NCBI GenBank assembly: GCA_916048095.2
Contig: OU696571.1
Coordinates: forward strand, 7,262,001 to 7,326,000
From: Sacculina carcini
Taxonomy: Eukaryota > Arthropoda > Thecostraca > Sacculinidae
DNA length: 64,000 nucleotides
Reading direction: 5' to 3'
The notes beneath the pieces were generated by a model. That model was not told where the DNA came from. It made no database searches and saw only the letters and a list, made by a program, of their open reading frames with translations. Made by a program: the position numbers and the translations under genes. Shown here piece after piece: positions 34,149-44,139 of the stretch (position 1 is the stretch's first letter; every line of letters starts with the position of its first letter).

Positions 34149-36363
34149 TCCTCTGTGTGTCTGTGTGTGTGTCTGTGTGTGTCCCACCCTCCTTGGTCCA
34201 TTTTCTATGAGCTGTTTCTCGGCCATCACTTGGCGTACCCGCTAAAAATTTATACCATCATGTTGGAAATTTTTTTGTATACACGATATGCTAAATTTGA
34301 AATTTTAAAACTGAAACCAAAAAAAGTTATAGCGGTGAAAAGACAAAATGAACCCTGAAAAATGCGAAAATTTTGGTCAATTTTCTGTAGACTACTCCTC
34401 CTAAACCAGCAATGGTACACTATACAAATTATACCAATGTGTAGAACATTTTTCTGTTCTACTCAACAAACTATAATTCATACCCAAAAATTGAATATAA
34501 AACATGTAAAATGGAAAAAAAGTCAATATACATTCAAAATTATATTTAAACTCCACGCGTCCGATTTTATATACTTTTTTCTCTATTTCTCAAAAACTAA
34601 TTATCACACATATAAATAAAAAATACCATCATGCTGGGAATTTCGTTTTCTACAACACGGTATAATTTTTAATTTTCCAAGTTGTATTATAAAAAAGTTA
34701 CGGCGGTGTGAAGTGTAAGTGACAAAAAGGCAAAAAGGCAAAATTAGCACAAGAAACGTGAATATTTTTGTCAATATTCCGCTATCTATTCCTCATAAAC
34801 CAGCAATGGTACAGCTATAAAAATTATACTATTGTGTAGATAATTTTGTGTTCTACAAGAAAAGTTATAATTTATACCCACAAATGATACAAAAAACGTG
34901 TAAAATTGGCAAAATTCTCAAATACATCCAAAATTACACTTGAACATCGGGTGACTAAAATTTATTCATTTTGCTACCTATTTCTCAGGAACTGTCGGTC
35001 ACACATTAAAATAAATTATACCATCGTGCTAGAAATTTTGTTTTTCTACAATACGGTATAATTTTTAATTTTCCAAAGTGTATCTGAAGGAAGTTACGGC
35101 GGTGTAAAGTCAAAATGTCATGTTGCCAATTTGACAGCTATTATGCGCACTTGCGATTACACATGAATATACACTGTTTTATTTTCACTGAAGTCCAGTC
35201 ACAATTTACGCACTTGCGATTACACATGAATATACTACTGTGTAGATAATTTCGTGTTCTACAAGATAAGCTATAATTTATACCCACAAATGATACAAAT
35301 AACGTGTAAAATTGGCAAAATTCTCAAATACATCCAAAATTACACTTGAACACCGGGCGACTAAAATTAAGTCATTTTTCTACTATTTCTCAGTAACTAT
35401 TTGTTACACATGAAAATAAATTATACTATCGTGCTAGAAATCTTGTTTTCTACAATACGGTATAATTTGTAATTTTCCAAAGTGTATCTGAAGGAAGTTA
35501 CGGCGGTGTAAAAACAAAAGGACATATTGCCAGTTTGACAGCTATTATGCGCATTTGCGATTACACAGGAATATACACCGATTAAATTTCACTGAAGCCC
35601 AATCACAATTAAGAATGCATCATATTAGCTCCAAGCATGGATGGTGTGGTTTTATTGGGTACAGTTTAATTAATGCTACACTATACTGAATAGAAAGGCT
35701 TTATTGTCCTCAACATTTACACATTAATTGTTCCGCTCGACGGGCGGGTAAAATACTACTGGGAACAAAGTTAACTACTGAATTTTACTGTATAATTTAT
35801 TTGGTTTAATTTCAAGCTGCATAAGCTCAAGTTGCATAAGGATATGGGTTGTAATATCATGCAATGCCAACTATATGAATATACTGTTTTAGCGGACGCA
35901 TAAATCTGGAATTATAGAGATGACAGAAGGTTTCATTGTTTTGATAGTGTTACACTTCTGAATTACTATACACGAAGGATGGGTGTGAACTTGAGCACTG
36001 TTGATGAAAAAAAACTTCGTCAATAATTAAAACAAGAATTTACAAATTTATATTTTTCTATTGGATAAGCTTTTTGCTTTTTGATTCATTATATTCTATT
36101 TATAGTTCCGCACGACGGGGGGGTTTTAATACGAGGCAGTTCGAGGGAAAATATTTTGCCACATCTAAAATATAAACATTCACATTTAGACTTTTCTATT
36201 GGTTAAGACTTTTTATGGGTTTACTTTTTATTTTTTTATTTCTAATCATATTTTATTAATTCAATATTCATTTTACTTTATTTATTGTTCTGCACAAAGG
36301 GCGGGTTTTAATGCTAGATGGTGATGTTGAGTTATAAATATATTTTGAAAACATTATGATAAT
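34149..36363 (+). mobile_element. Modular Helitron-like repeat, copy 5
   Basis: It starts TCCTCTGTGTGTCTGTG. Modules are centred at 34326, 34697, 35093 and 35497 (spacing 371-404 bp). It passes an internal CTAG at 36314 and stops at about 36363, where a LINE begins. It forms a roughly 2-kb inverted repeat with the right end of copy 4. No ORF. Confidence 0.68.
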
Positions 36364-37735
36364 TATTTTAAAATTTTAGAAAAATTATTTCATCGAAGAT
36401 TGATAAGTTTTATAAAAAAGCATAAAATCATACATGAAAATCAATATGGATTCCAAAGAGGCAAGAACACATCACAAGCCGTGCTTGATATGATCAACTA
36501 CATAACTGAGTCTTTTGAGCAGCGTCAAATAACTGTTGGATTATTCCTGGATCTGAAAAAGGCCTTTGACACTGTCGATCACAAAATATTGTTGAAAAAA
36601 CTAAACTTATACGGCATGAGAGGCACAACCCTACAATGGATCACAAGTTATTTAACACAGAGAACGCAATACACTGAAGTAAGTGGTTCAAAGTCTGAAC
36701 AATTACCCATAGAATGCGGGGTTCCAAAAGGTTCTACACTGGGACCGACACTATTCATACTCTACATCAACGATCTATTCAACATCATGAGGCACACAAA
36801 AACAATACCATTTGCGGATGACACCAACATATTCTACAAAGGCAAACACACGTATAAACTCTATGAACAAATAAACTCAGGCATAAAAATACTACAAGAC
36901 TGGTTCACGAGTAACAAATTATCGCTCAATGTAAATAAGTCTAATTACATTGTTTTCAGTAACAGTAATGACACCTCAAACAGCTGTATAAGCATAGGGG
37001 CAGACAAACTTGATAGGAAACAATCTACTAAATTTCTGGGAGTAATTATTGATAGCAAATTACATTGGAAAGAGCAAATATCCAATGTAACTGCCAAACT
37101 AAACATAGTGAATTTCCTTCTCAGCAAAGTAAAAGAAAGATTCGACACTAAAACGAAAACCACCCTTTATTATTCATTTTTTCAATCATATTTACAATAC
37201 TGCTGTGAAGAATGGGGAAATACTTATTACACTAACTTGCAAACTATAAGAATTGCACAAAAAAGAGCTATCAGAATCATAGACAATCTGAAAGCAAGGG
37301 AGCATACATCACCTTCATTCAAAAATGAAAATATTCTAAAATTTGATGATGTAGTAAAACTTAATAATTTAACTAAAATGTATGCAGCATATCATAAGAA
37401 ATTACCATCTAACATTCAAGCATACTTCATAATCAATACAAGGCATACAGACAAATTCCTCTTTCCCCACACACGAACCAAACTAAGAAGCTTATCATTT
37501 TTCTATGTAGGTATATCGCAGTGGAATGAATTGGAAAAAAACCAGAAACAAACTCCAACGTTGTCCAGCTACAAGAAAAACTTGAAAAAACAATACATTC
37601 AATCTTACTCTGAAGAATCTGACCAATGAAAATATAGGATATGGTCAAGTGCAATAAATCGTGATTGTGCTGTGTGTGTGGGTGTGTGTGTTCACACTGT
37701 GTTCTGTCAGTTAGAAATGAATATATAAATTTCCC
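36364..37735 (+). mobile_element. 5'-truncated CR1/Jockey-like LINE
   Basis: The element begins inside the RT domain and carries one intact ORF of 409 codons from the first Met (36400-37629), with the frame open from 36364. Motifs are GFQRGKNTSQAVLDMINYIT, LFLDLKKAFDTVDHKIL, GVPKGSTLGPTLFILYINDL, FADDTNIFY and KFLGVIID. No endonuclease or ORF1 is present. The lack of stops suggests a young insertion. A 3' UTR with TG repeats follows to about 37735. It differs from the L2-like family at 53-57 kb (FADD rather than YADD). Confidence 0.85.
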
Positions 37736-37739
37736 AATG

Positions 37740-37930
37740 ATCGACCTTGTCATATGCCTTCTCGAAATCCAAGTATATCACATCTACATTGCTTCCTTTT
37801 TCCTGCAGTTTCAGCGTACTGCCCTCGTGCTCGTTTAGCTGGGATATGCACGAGTATCCCGTCCAAAGCGAGTGGGTAAGACTCACTATTGCGACGGTGC
37901 GGGAATCTGCTGGTGCTAGGCCGGATTTAC
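37740..37930 (-). pseudogene. LINE RT fragment
   Basis: The minus strand reads SLTHSLWTGYSCISQLNEHE and GSNVDVIYLDFEKAYDKVD, the RT box A (first catalytic Asp) of a CR1-like LINE. About 60 codons remain, abutting the 3' end of the LINE at 36364-37735. Confidence 0.6.
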
Positions 37931-38589
37931 TGACACAAACATCGAATATATGGTGTATTTCTGTGTCTTAACTGTAAATCTAGAAACAAACAAAATAATG
38001 AACATATTATACAGAACGCATGATCCTACAAATTCGCGCCATATTACAAAATAACAAACTAATAGCGCAACTAAGAACATATAAACACCAACAATATTAC
38101 TACCTTGCCACGATATTCCCACCAACTCAGGATGCCGAATATAGCCGTGCCAACATAAGATAACCAATATATCCGTGCAACGCACAATAAGCCAACTCCT
38201 TTTGCAATGCGGTGTGCAATAGCCAACACAAGATCACATGCACACATACATGCATACATACACACAGCGCAGATACATTTCGTAAGTGACAATATGACAC
38301 CGGTTGCGATACAGCATCGCAGCGCGGCTCAGATGCGCAGCAGTCTTGCCCGAAATATCCAAGGAGCACACATTGACAGTTCAATCTGTGAAATATACAT
38401 TTTAACCCTTTAGTTACTAACATTCCCATTTTGGGAACATGAACTAGAGGAGTATAACTCAAATCCTATAACAGCTACAGTATAATTGAATACATCATTA
38501 TATAGCTCAAATCCTGTAGATGTTTTTGATATATAATAATTGTCTGATTTGCTTAGGTTAAAAAATTGCATTAAGTTTAATATAGGCGA
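37931..38589. other. Intron; possible piggyBac-like terminus only
   Basis: No gene was recognised. At 38402 TTAA is followed by CCCTTTAGTTACTAAC and a palindromic TTCCCATTTTGGGAA, reminiscent of a piggyBac end, but no partner end was found. Confidence 0.35.
38585..38589. repeat. Target duplication GGCGA (left)
   Basis: GGCGA lies directly outside the left LTR and is repeated at 42351-42355 outside the right LTR. Confidence 0.9.
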
Positions 38590-38782
38590 TGTGTTGTCAT
38601 ACACTGTTATAATAAAGACGGATGACAATACGGTGTTTATCTTCCACACGAAACATCAAAATAACCAGAACAAACAATTAGTCACCAACCCCGAAACATC
38701 CCAAAACACACTCCCCTTTCGTCTCCCCCTCGCCACCAACATCTACATCGTGGCAAATCACAGAGTTGCCAACCACCATACA
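38590..38782 (-). repeat. 3' LTR of gypsy element 38590-42350
   Basis: A 193-bp LTR with two visible differences from its partner. In element orientation it starts TGTATGGTG and ends GACAACACA. A polypurine tract AGGGGAAGG (minus strand, 38783-38791) lies next to it. Confidence 0.93.
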
Positions 38783-38995
38783 CCTTCCCCTAGTTTCTAA
38801 CTAATTAAGCACATAATCCCGTGAACGAGTCGGTGCGCGCCGTCGTCGTGTCGAGCGCCGCAACGGCGGGCAACCGTCCTATTCAGTCCGACGACATCGA
38901 TCGGCTTGCTGATGTGAGTCACTTGCTGGTTCACTGTTATCGAACACTGGTGGAGGACTGTTTGGCTGCGGTCGCTGTTGGTCACCACGCTCTAA

Positions 38996-41953
38996 CTAAC
39001 TTGCATCGGCTCTCATGTCCAACAGCAAGTGTCGACGATTCCTTCGCGTGATCCGTCCACTCGGCATGCGAAGAGTGTAGCTACGGTGTCCGTTGGAGCC
39101 GACAATCACGCCTCGTCGGTCCCAACGTTGAGACGTCTGGTCTTGGATGTACACCGAACTACCTACAGGAAGACGTGGCAGAGTACGCGCAGTCACGTTG
39201 TACCTCGTCTCCGCCTTACGCTGCTCCTCCTCCCCCACTGCGTCGTAGACATCAGCTTTGCGCTGCCACTCGGGGGCGTATGATGACGAGTGCGCCGGAA
39301 CAGACGATCGCATCGGGTGCCCTAAGACGATTTGGGCCGGCGACCGTCCATCTCGACCGGGCGAATTCCGCATCTCCAGAAGACCTTCTGTCACGGCATC
39401 ATCGTCCAGATTTCCGTTGGTCGACGCTTTTTGGAGCAGGCGTTTGATGCGCTTCACGGCAGACTCTGCATGTCCGTTACTTTGCGGGAACTCCGGACTG
39501 CTGACTGAATGTTCGACATGCCAGCGCTGCAAAAACATCTTTGTTCTGCGCGCCATAAACTGTGGTCCCCCATCGCTTCGCAGGCGATTTGGGACGCCAT
39601 ACAAAGCAAAAAGCTGTCGCAGAGTTCTAATCAGGTGCCGGAAGGTGGCGTCACTTCGGGGGCACTCCACACCGAGAGGCCAATTGGAGAGTCTGTCCAC
39701 ATGCACTAGGTACGTCCGGCCACCATACTGGAAATAGTCCGACGACACGCTTTCAAAAATTCTAGACGGCTTATCGTCGTTTCGCCAAGGTTCCTTTGGC
39801 AGACTATTGTGGTACTGCTTGCACATTTCACATGATGTTACGGCCATTTTAATGTCGTTTGCAATTGTCGGCCAGTACACTGATTGTCTAGCTCTCTGAG
39901 TTGTCTTCACTATTCCCTGGTGCGAGCTGTGGAGGCTCTTGATGATCGTGGCTCTCATTTCTCGTGGGATGACTAACCGGCAACCGTTCAGTATGATCGG
40001 ACCATCCAGTCTCAATTCATGGCGGGCGTTCCAATACGGAACGCCCGCCATGAATTGAGTCTGGATGTCAACGCTGTCTTCGCACATATGACGTTCTGCC
40101 GGGAATCCTTTGTGAATCGCCTCTCGCAGGTGTTGATACTCTTCGTCTCTTGCAGCTGCTTCCAGCACTGAGGACAGAAGTGCATCGCCAATGTTGGATT
40201 CCAGATTCGGTTGGTCATTGTTCACGACACAAGTAATTGTCAGGGAATGCTCGTGTAGGTCTTTTGATTCTTCCCCTGCCAGATTTTCATTGTCCACCGC
40301 GGGCAAAGGTGATCTTGATAAACTGTCGGCAACGATATGATCTTTCCCGGCTCTCCACATTTCATCGAATTGTAGGTGGGAAAGTTTGCCGCGAAGTCGT
40401 TGAAGACGTGGATTGTCGATGTCTGCAAGACTTTTCGAATTCAGTATCGGTAATAAGGGTTTATGGTCCGTTATGATTGTGAAGCGAGGAGCGGCGGCCA
40501 AATACACATTTGCCTTGTGGCATGCCCACACAACCGCTAACATTTCCTGTTCTATTGCGGCGTAACGAGATTCCGTATCGGTCAGTGCTCGTGAGCCGCA
40601 TTGCACCATGCGCCATATTTTGTTTCCATCTTGTTGTTTGACGACAAACCCTAGACCATGCAGGTGCGCTGCGTCCGTTTCCACGACTGTGGGACGTTTC
40701 GGATCGTATAAATCTAGAATCGGTGGCGATGTGAGAGCTTTCTTGGTTGCTTCGAACGCTTGCGTTTGCACCTCATCCCAATGCCACTCTACGTTTTTCT
40801 TCAACAGTTCGCGGATAGGCGCTGTGGCGTTGGCGATTTCTGTCGAGAAATTACTGAGCTGGTTAGCGAGACCTAAAAAAGATCTGACTCGTGACTGATT
40901 CGTCGGAATCGGAAAGTCGACTATTGTAGCAACTTTATTTCGGTCCACCGTGTAACCACTTTTATCTATGCGAAATCCACAGAAGAGTGCAGACGACCGC
41001 CCAAACGAGAACTTTTCTTCGTTCAGCGTGATACCGTTCTCCTCACATCGTTGCAGTACGCTCCACACGTCTTCTAAGTGGGAATCGTACTTTTCGTCGC
41101 TTATCAGCATATCGTCTACGACCTGCGAAAGACGGTTACACCCAGACAACGCCATGGAACAGCGGTGGTTAAACACATCGCCGCTGGATACGAGACCCAT
41201 GGGAGCGCGTTTCAGGCGATATCGCCCCCACGGTGGCATGAAGCAGGTCAGATCACGATCGTCCTCGTGAATCGGTATTTGAAAATACCCCTGCTTGGCG
41301 TCCATCGTAGTGAAATACTTGGAATGCGTTGGTATTTCAGACACCGCGTGCAACGGCACGGTGACTGGGTACGACGGTCGACGCACGTACTTGTTTAGTT
41401 TCGTCAAATCCACCGTCAGTCGACATCCTACCATCTTACCGGTGTTGTCACGCTTTGGCACTGGCACTATCGGGCTGCACCATTCGGTAGGATGGATCAC
41501 TTTTTCTACTATATCTTGACGCTCCAATTCGTCCAGACTGGTTTTGATGTGCCGACGATACGCGACCGGGATTTTCCTCGGCGCATGGATGCTGTGTGGC
41601 TTGGCTTCCTGCTCAAGCTCTATCCGCATGGGTGGACCTACCATACATGGAAGGGTCCCTTCAGGTCTGAACACTTTCAGGAATCTGTTTTTGAAGAGAA
41701 CAGCATGTTCATCCCGTTCATGAGCGGTCGGCTCTCTATTTGATGTCCAGCGCGGTCGTTCGCTGCGATTTTCTTCGTCTGCGCGACCGCAGGAACCTTC
41801 AGTACTCGCAGGACCACTGATGGAATCGCCCATTTTCTCATGTTTCACAGAAGCACGTGCCATTGTGAGCTGCTGTGGAAACGTTTTGTGTATGATGTCC
41901 AGATCCACAGCGTCGCACCACGAAAGCAGTGAGTCCGTAGCGGCTGGCACCAC
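38996..41953 (-). CDS. pol: Gypsy pol: RT-RNase H-integrase, intact 985 codons
   Basis: An uninterrupted frame. RT motifs: WCSPIVPVPKRDNTGK, CRLTVDLTKLNKYV, FTTMDAKQGYFQI, and the catalytic box VDDML in place of the usual YxDD. RNase H: VVETDAAHLHGLGFV, AIEQEMLAVVWACHK, ITDHKPLLPIL. Integrase: zinc-binding Cys pair in CEMCKQYH, core Asp in SSDYFQYGGRTYLVHVD, second Asp in LRSDGGPQFMA, Glu in SNGHAESAVKRIK. The N-terminus starts at the tail of the protease (VVPAATDSLLSWCDAVDLDI). The first in-frame codon is not ATG, and the region upstream holds one TGA. Translation of this copy as it stands is uncertain. Confidence 0.9.
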   Translation of the reverse strand: MVPAATDSLLSWCDAVDLDIIHKTFPQQLTMARASVKHEKMGDSISGPASTEGSCGRADEENRSERPRWTSNREPTAHERDEHAVLFKNRFLKVFRPEGTLPCMVGPPMRIELEQEAKPHSIHAPRKIPVAYRRHIKTSLDELERQDIVEKVIHPTEWCSPIVPVPKRDNTGKMVGCRLTVDLTKLNKYVRRPSYPVTVPLHAVSEIPTHSKYFTTMDAKQGYFQIPIHEDDRDLTCFMPPWGRYRLKRAPMGLVSSGDVFNHRCSMALSGCNRLSQVVDDMLISDEKYDSHLEDVWSVLQRCEENGITLNEEKFSFGRSSALFCGFRIDKSGYTVDRNKVATIVDFPIPTNQSRVRSFLGLANQLSNFSTEIANATAPIRELLKKNVEWHWDEVQTQAFEATKKALTSPPILDLYDPKRPTVVETDAAHLHGLGFVVKQQDGNKIWRMVQCGSRALTDTESRYAAIEQEMLAVVWACHKANVYLAAAPRFTIITDHKPLLPILNSKSLADIDNPRLQRLRGKLSHLQFDEMWRAGKDHIVADSLSRSPLPAVDNENLAGEESKDLHEHSLTITCVVNNDQPNLESNIGDALLSSVLEAAARDEEYQHLREAIHKGFPAERHMCEDSVDIQTQFMAGVPYWNARHELRLDGPIILNGCRLVIPREMRATIIKSLHSSHQGIVKTTQRARQSVYWPTIANDIKMAVTSCEMCKQYHNSLPKEPWRNDDKPSRIFESVSSDYFQYGGRTYLVHVDRLSNWPLGVECPRSDATFRHLIRTLRQLFALYGVPNRLRSDGGPQFMARRTKMFLQRWHVEHSVSSPEFPQSNGHAESAVKRIKRLLQKASTNGNLDDDAVTEGLLEMRNSPGRDGRSPAQIVLGHPMRSSVPAHSSSYAPEWQRKADVYDAVGEEEQRKAETRYNVTARTLPRLPVGSSVYIQDQTSQRWDRRGVIVGSNGHRSYTLRMPSGRITRRNRRHLLLDMRADAS

Positions 41954-42125
41954 ATAAAGTTTGGTGCGACATGAAGCATCTCACAGTGTGAGTACAGCAC
42001 TGCATGCGCCGAGGCAATTCAGACGGCTACCATTGGCAGAACAGAGGCGGTCCTGACACGCAGTCAACTTCTGACAATCCAGGCCAACCTTCCGAGCAGT
42101 GACCGCGTTGATGACGCTCACTTCC
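41954..42125 (-). pseudogene. Remnant of gypsy protease
   Basis: The minus strand reads GEVSVINAVTARKVGLDCQK and LCSANGSRLNCLGACSAVLTL, the part of a gypsy protease just after the missing D-T/S-G. It then reaches a TGA at about 41977 and continues into the long pol frame. The catalytic Asp-Thr-Gly lies in the deleted part. Confidence 0.65.
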
Positions 42126-42126
42126 C

Positions 42127-42157
42127 CGCACAGGTTCGAATCCTGTCGGCTGCGCCA
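42127..42157 (-). promoter_or_regulatory. Primer binding site, tRNA-Ser type, extended
   Basis: Immediately inside the 5' LTR (minus strand) is TGGCGCAGCCGACAGGAT, complementary to a tRNA-Ser 3' end. The match continues through the whole T arm and into the variable arm, about 31 bases in all. A normal primer site is about 18 bases, so a longer piece of tRNA sequence seems to have been incorporated. Confidence 0.75.
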
Positions 42158-42350
42158 TGTGTTGTCATACACTTTTATAATAAAGACGGATGACAATACG
42201 GTGTTTATCTTCCACACGAAACATCAAAATAACCAGAACAAACAATTAGTCACCAACCCCGAAACATCCCAAAACACACTCCCCTTTCGTCTCCCCCTCG
42301 CCACCAACATCTACATCGTGGCAAATCACAGAGTTGCCAAGCACCATACA
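42158..42350 (-). repeat. 5' LTR of gypsy element 38590-42350
   Basis: A 193-bp partner of 38590-38782, followed by GGCGA at 42351-42355. Confidence 0.93.
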
Positions 42351-42355
42351 GGCGA

Positions 42356-43388
42356 AAATCAACACCTGCAACTTAGTGGTTTTATATTATTTTATTTCCT
42401 TTTTTAAATGTAGACCTTCATTTGTCCTCGGCTCCCCCATTGTTCTGCAGTGATGAGGGTGGCTAGATACCCCACAGGAATACAAACAAAGCCTGTTTCA
42501 AGGGTGGTTGATCTGATAGTCAACGGCATCTAGCAAGCTCCCATGTTGCAAACACGTTTTCATTTTTCTATTTGTGCCTACTTCCTGGCCGCTACGATGT
42601 TTCTGTCAGTTATTTTTCTCGCGTCTGTGTATATATGTGTGCGCTATATCAAATATATGTTGTTGTTGACTTCAGACCGCGCTGAGTTATTCACTTTGTG
42701 TTACAGAAATGTCTTCTCCACAGCATAAGAAGTTGAAGAGCGTGTCATGAAAGACATACTCGACAAAAATGTCAAGGCCACTGACAAAAATGCCGATGTA
42801 AAATGTCGATGTGATTTACTTTATTTGTATACATGTTCAACATGGATTTGTAATCATCCTCGATTGGTTTTCATTTAATTTTTATTCATCTGACTATATC
42901 AACGTTCTCTCGATTTTCAAATGTTTTAAGTATTCAATGTGACCATGTTCGGTATATTTTGTTCGCGTGTTGATTCATATGGCTGTGTTGACTGATTCGC
43001 TTGTTCGGATTTTGTAGCTATATTTGGTCCCTTTTCCTTGTTATCATAACAATTGGCATTTAAGCGCTTGTTTTAGTTTAATGATGTGTATCAAAAGTAA
43101 GTGCATGTCTAAATAAATGCGCTAGTATTCATGTTTTCACTGATGGAAGATAACCTAAGGAGGTGCTTCAAATACGGTGTCTGATAATACAAAATTTATA
43201 ACAATTAACAGCCTGGGTGGGGGAACTTATTCAGATTTGAATGAAATTAATATGTTTTTGTGATAAGCATATTATTGCTCATTGAAATTCATAGCATGAT
43301 TTTTTTGTCATAACCCTAGTGGGCACCTTTGATACCTTCGGATGAAAAGCGCGATATAAATATATTGATGTAATGCATGTGTGTTCAG
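42356..43388. other. Intron, nothing recognised
   Basis: AT-rich intronic sequence with no transposon ORF. Near 43330-43375 a TTCGGATGAAAAGCGCGATATAAATA-like segment looks like the 3' tail of a CR1/L2-type LINE. The region ends in the acceptor ATGTGTGTTCAG. Confidence 0.5.
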
Positions 43389-43550
43389 TGGCAATGGCCG
43401 AATGATGGTGCTAGGCATGAGTGACGGCAGCGTGCGCGTGCACAACTGCAGCAGTGATGAACCGTGGCTGTTGGAGCAATACTGGTCGCTGCCTATGCAC
43501 GACAGTGAGAACGGCCGCGTCACCGATGTTCGCTTCACGACCGACGACAG
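43389..43550 (+). CDS. CFAP44: CFAP44-like gene, exon 6 of window (WD40 repeat)
   Basis: The acceptor is GTGTGTTCAG/T and the donor AG/GTCAGC, with phase 2 in and phase 2 out. It encodes SGNGRMMVLGMSDGSVRVHN, YWSLPMHDSENGRVTDVRFT and TDD, matching the CFAP44 segment with SNGQMLLCGMQNGAIRVY then YWLLSVHDNDYGQIQAL. It joins to the exon at 61879 as AG/G (Arg), giving DDRYLLSCGADGN. It stands alone between introns of 26.2 and 18.3 kb. Confidence 0.85.
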
Positions 43551-43639
43551 GTCAGCAGGTGCTGCCACGCTCATGTGTCAGTGTATTTGTCAATCTCCTC
43601 TCTGTGCGTGAGTGTGTGTGTGTGTGCGTAAACTAAAAT

Positions 43640-44135
43640 ATCCAACTGTTCCTCTACACCTAAAGTCCTCTGGAAACTCCTCAATTCACTCATTGGTAAA
43701 TGCATCAAAAACATTCTTCCGGATTCCAATGAGTCTAATCTTTCACCAAATTCCTTGATTTCTTCCGTAGCAAAATTGATTCTTTAGTGTCTACATTTCC
43801 CCCTATTCAATCCACTTGTATCGCTTTCGTGCCACTCTTCCACTCTTTCGTCCATTTCTGCCTCTGAGTGCTCTTCCATTTTCAAGCGAGTTCATTCATG
43901 CTCCAAAACTATTGACCCTATTAACTTACATCGTTTTCCTGATTCATTTTTCTTTATTACACACTCCATTTCCCTTTTTATCAATGTATGCTTGCAGTCT
44001 AGGGAATTTTTGGCTTCAAAATTGCCTGTATATTGCCTCTGCTTAAAAAGCAATTTTGATCCTAACATTCTTTCCAATTATGGTCCAATATCTCACTTAC
44101 CCTGCTTTCGAAAGTTGTTGAAATGGCTGCTTTCT
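43640..44135 (+). pseudogene. LINE (L2-like) RT fragment
   Basis: Broken + frames include FRATLPLFRPFLPLSALPF and, at 44050-44130, KSNFDPNILSNYGPISHLPC then FRKLLKW, equivalent to the KKPTLDPAALTNYRPISLL region of the intact ORF2 at 54109. It is heavily mutated and begins about 90 bp after exon 6. Confidence 0.6.
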
Positions 44136-44139
44136 CACA

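Larger units (their letters stand above)
38590..42350 (-). mobile_element. Gag-less Ty3/gypsy retrotransposon, recent insertion
   Basis: 3,761 bp with 193-bp LTRs of about 99% identity, perfect target duplication GGCGA, tRNA-Ser-type primer site, polypurine tract and a single large pol frame. The leader, all of gag and the protease active site are missing; the deletion joint lies between the primer site and the protease. Structure and near-identical LTRs show that this shortened form itself inserted recently. Confidence 0.93.

Noticed and set aside
38402-38440. piggyBac-type terminus (TTAA then CCCTTT)
   Set aside because: Only one end and no transposase or second TTAA-flanked end nearby; four-base matches are common in AT-rich DNA.
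39029-41743. + strand open frames up to 159 codons opposite the gypsy pol
   Set aside because: Antisense shadows of the intact 985-codon minus-strand frame.
42107-42157. tRNA-Ser gene (B box GGTTCGAATCC and CCA)
   Set aside because: Only the T arm and 3' acceptor half are present, CCA is encoded, and it abuts the LTR exactly where a primer binding site belongs.
42700-42790. Possible small exon beginning ATGTCTTCTCCACAGC after a TACAG acceptor
   Set aside because: The frame closes after about 13 codons, does not fit the phase of the CFAP44 junction 17231/43389, and shows no family motif.
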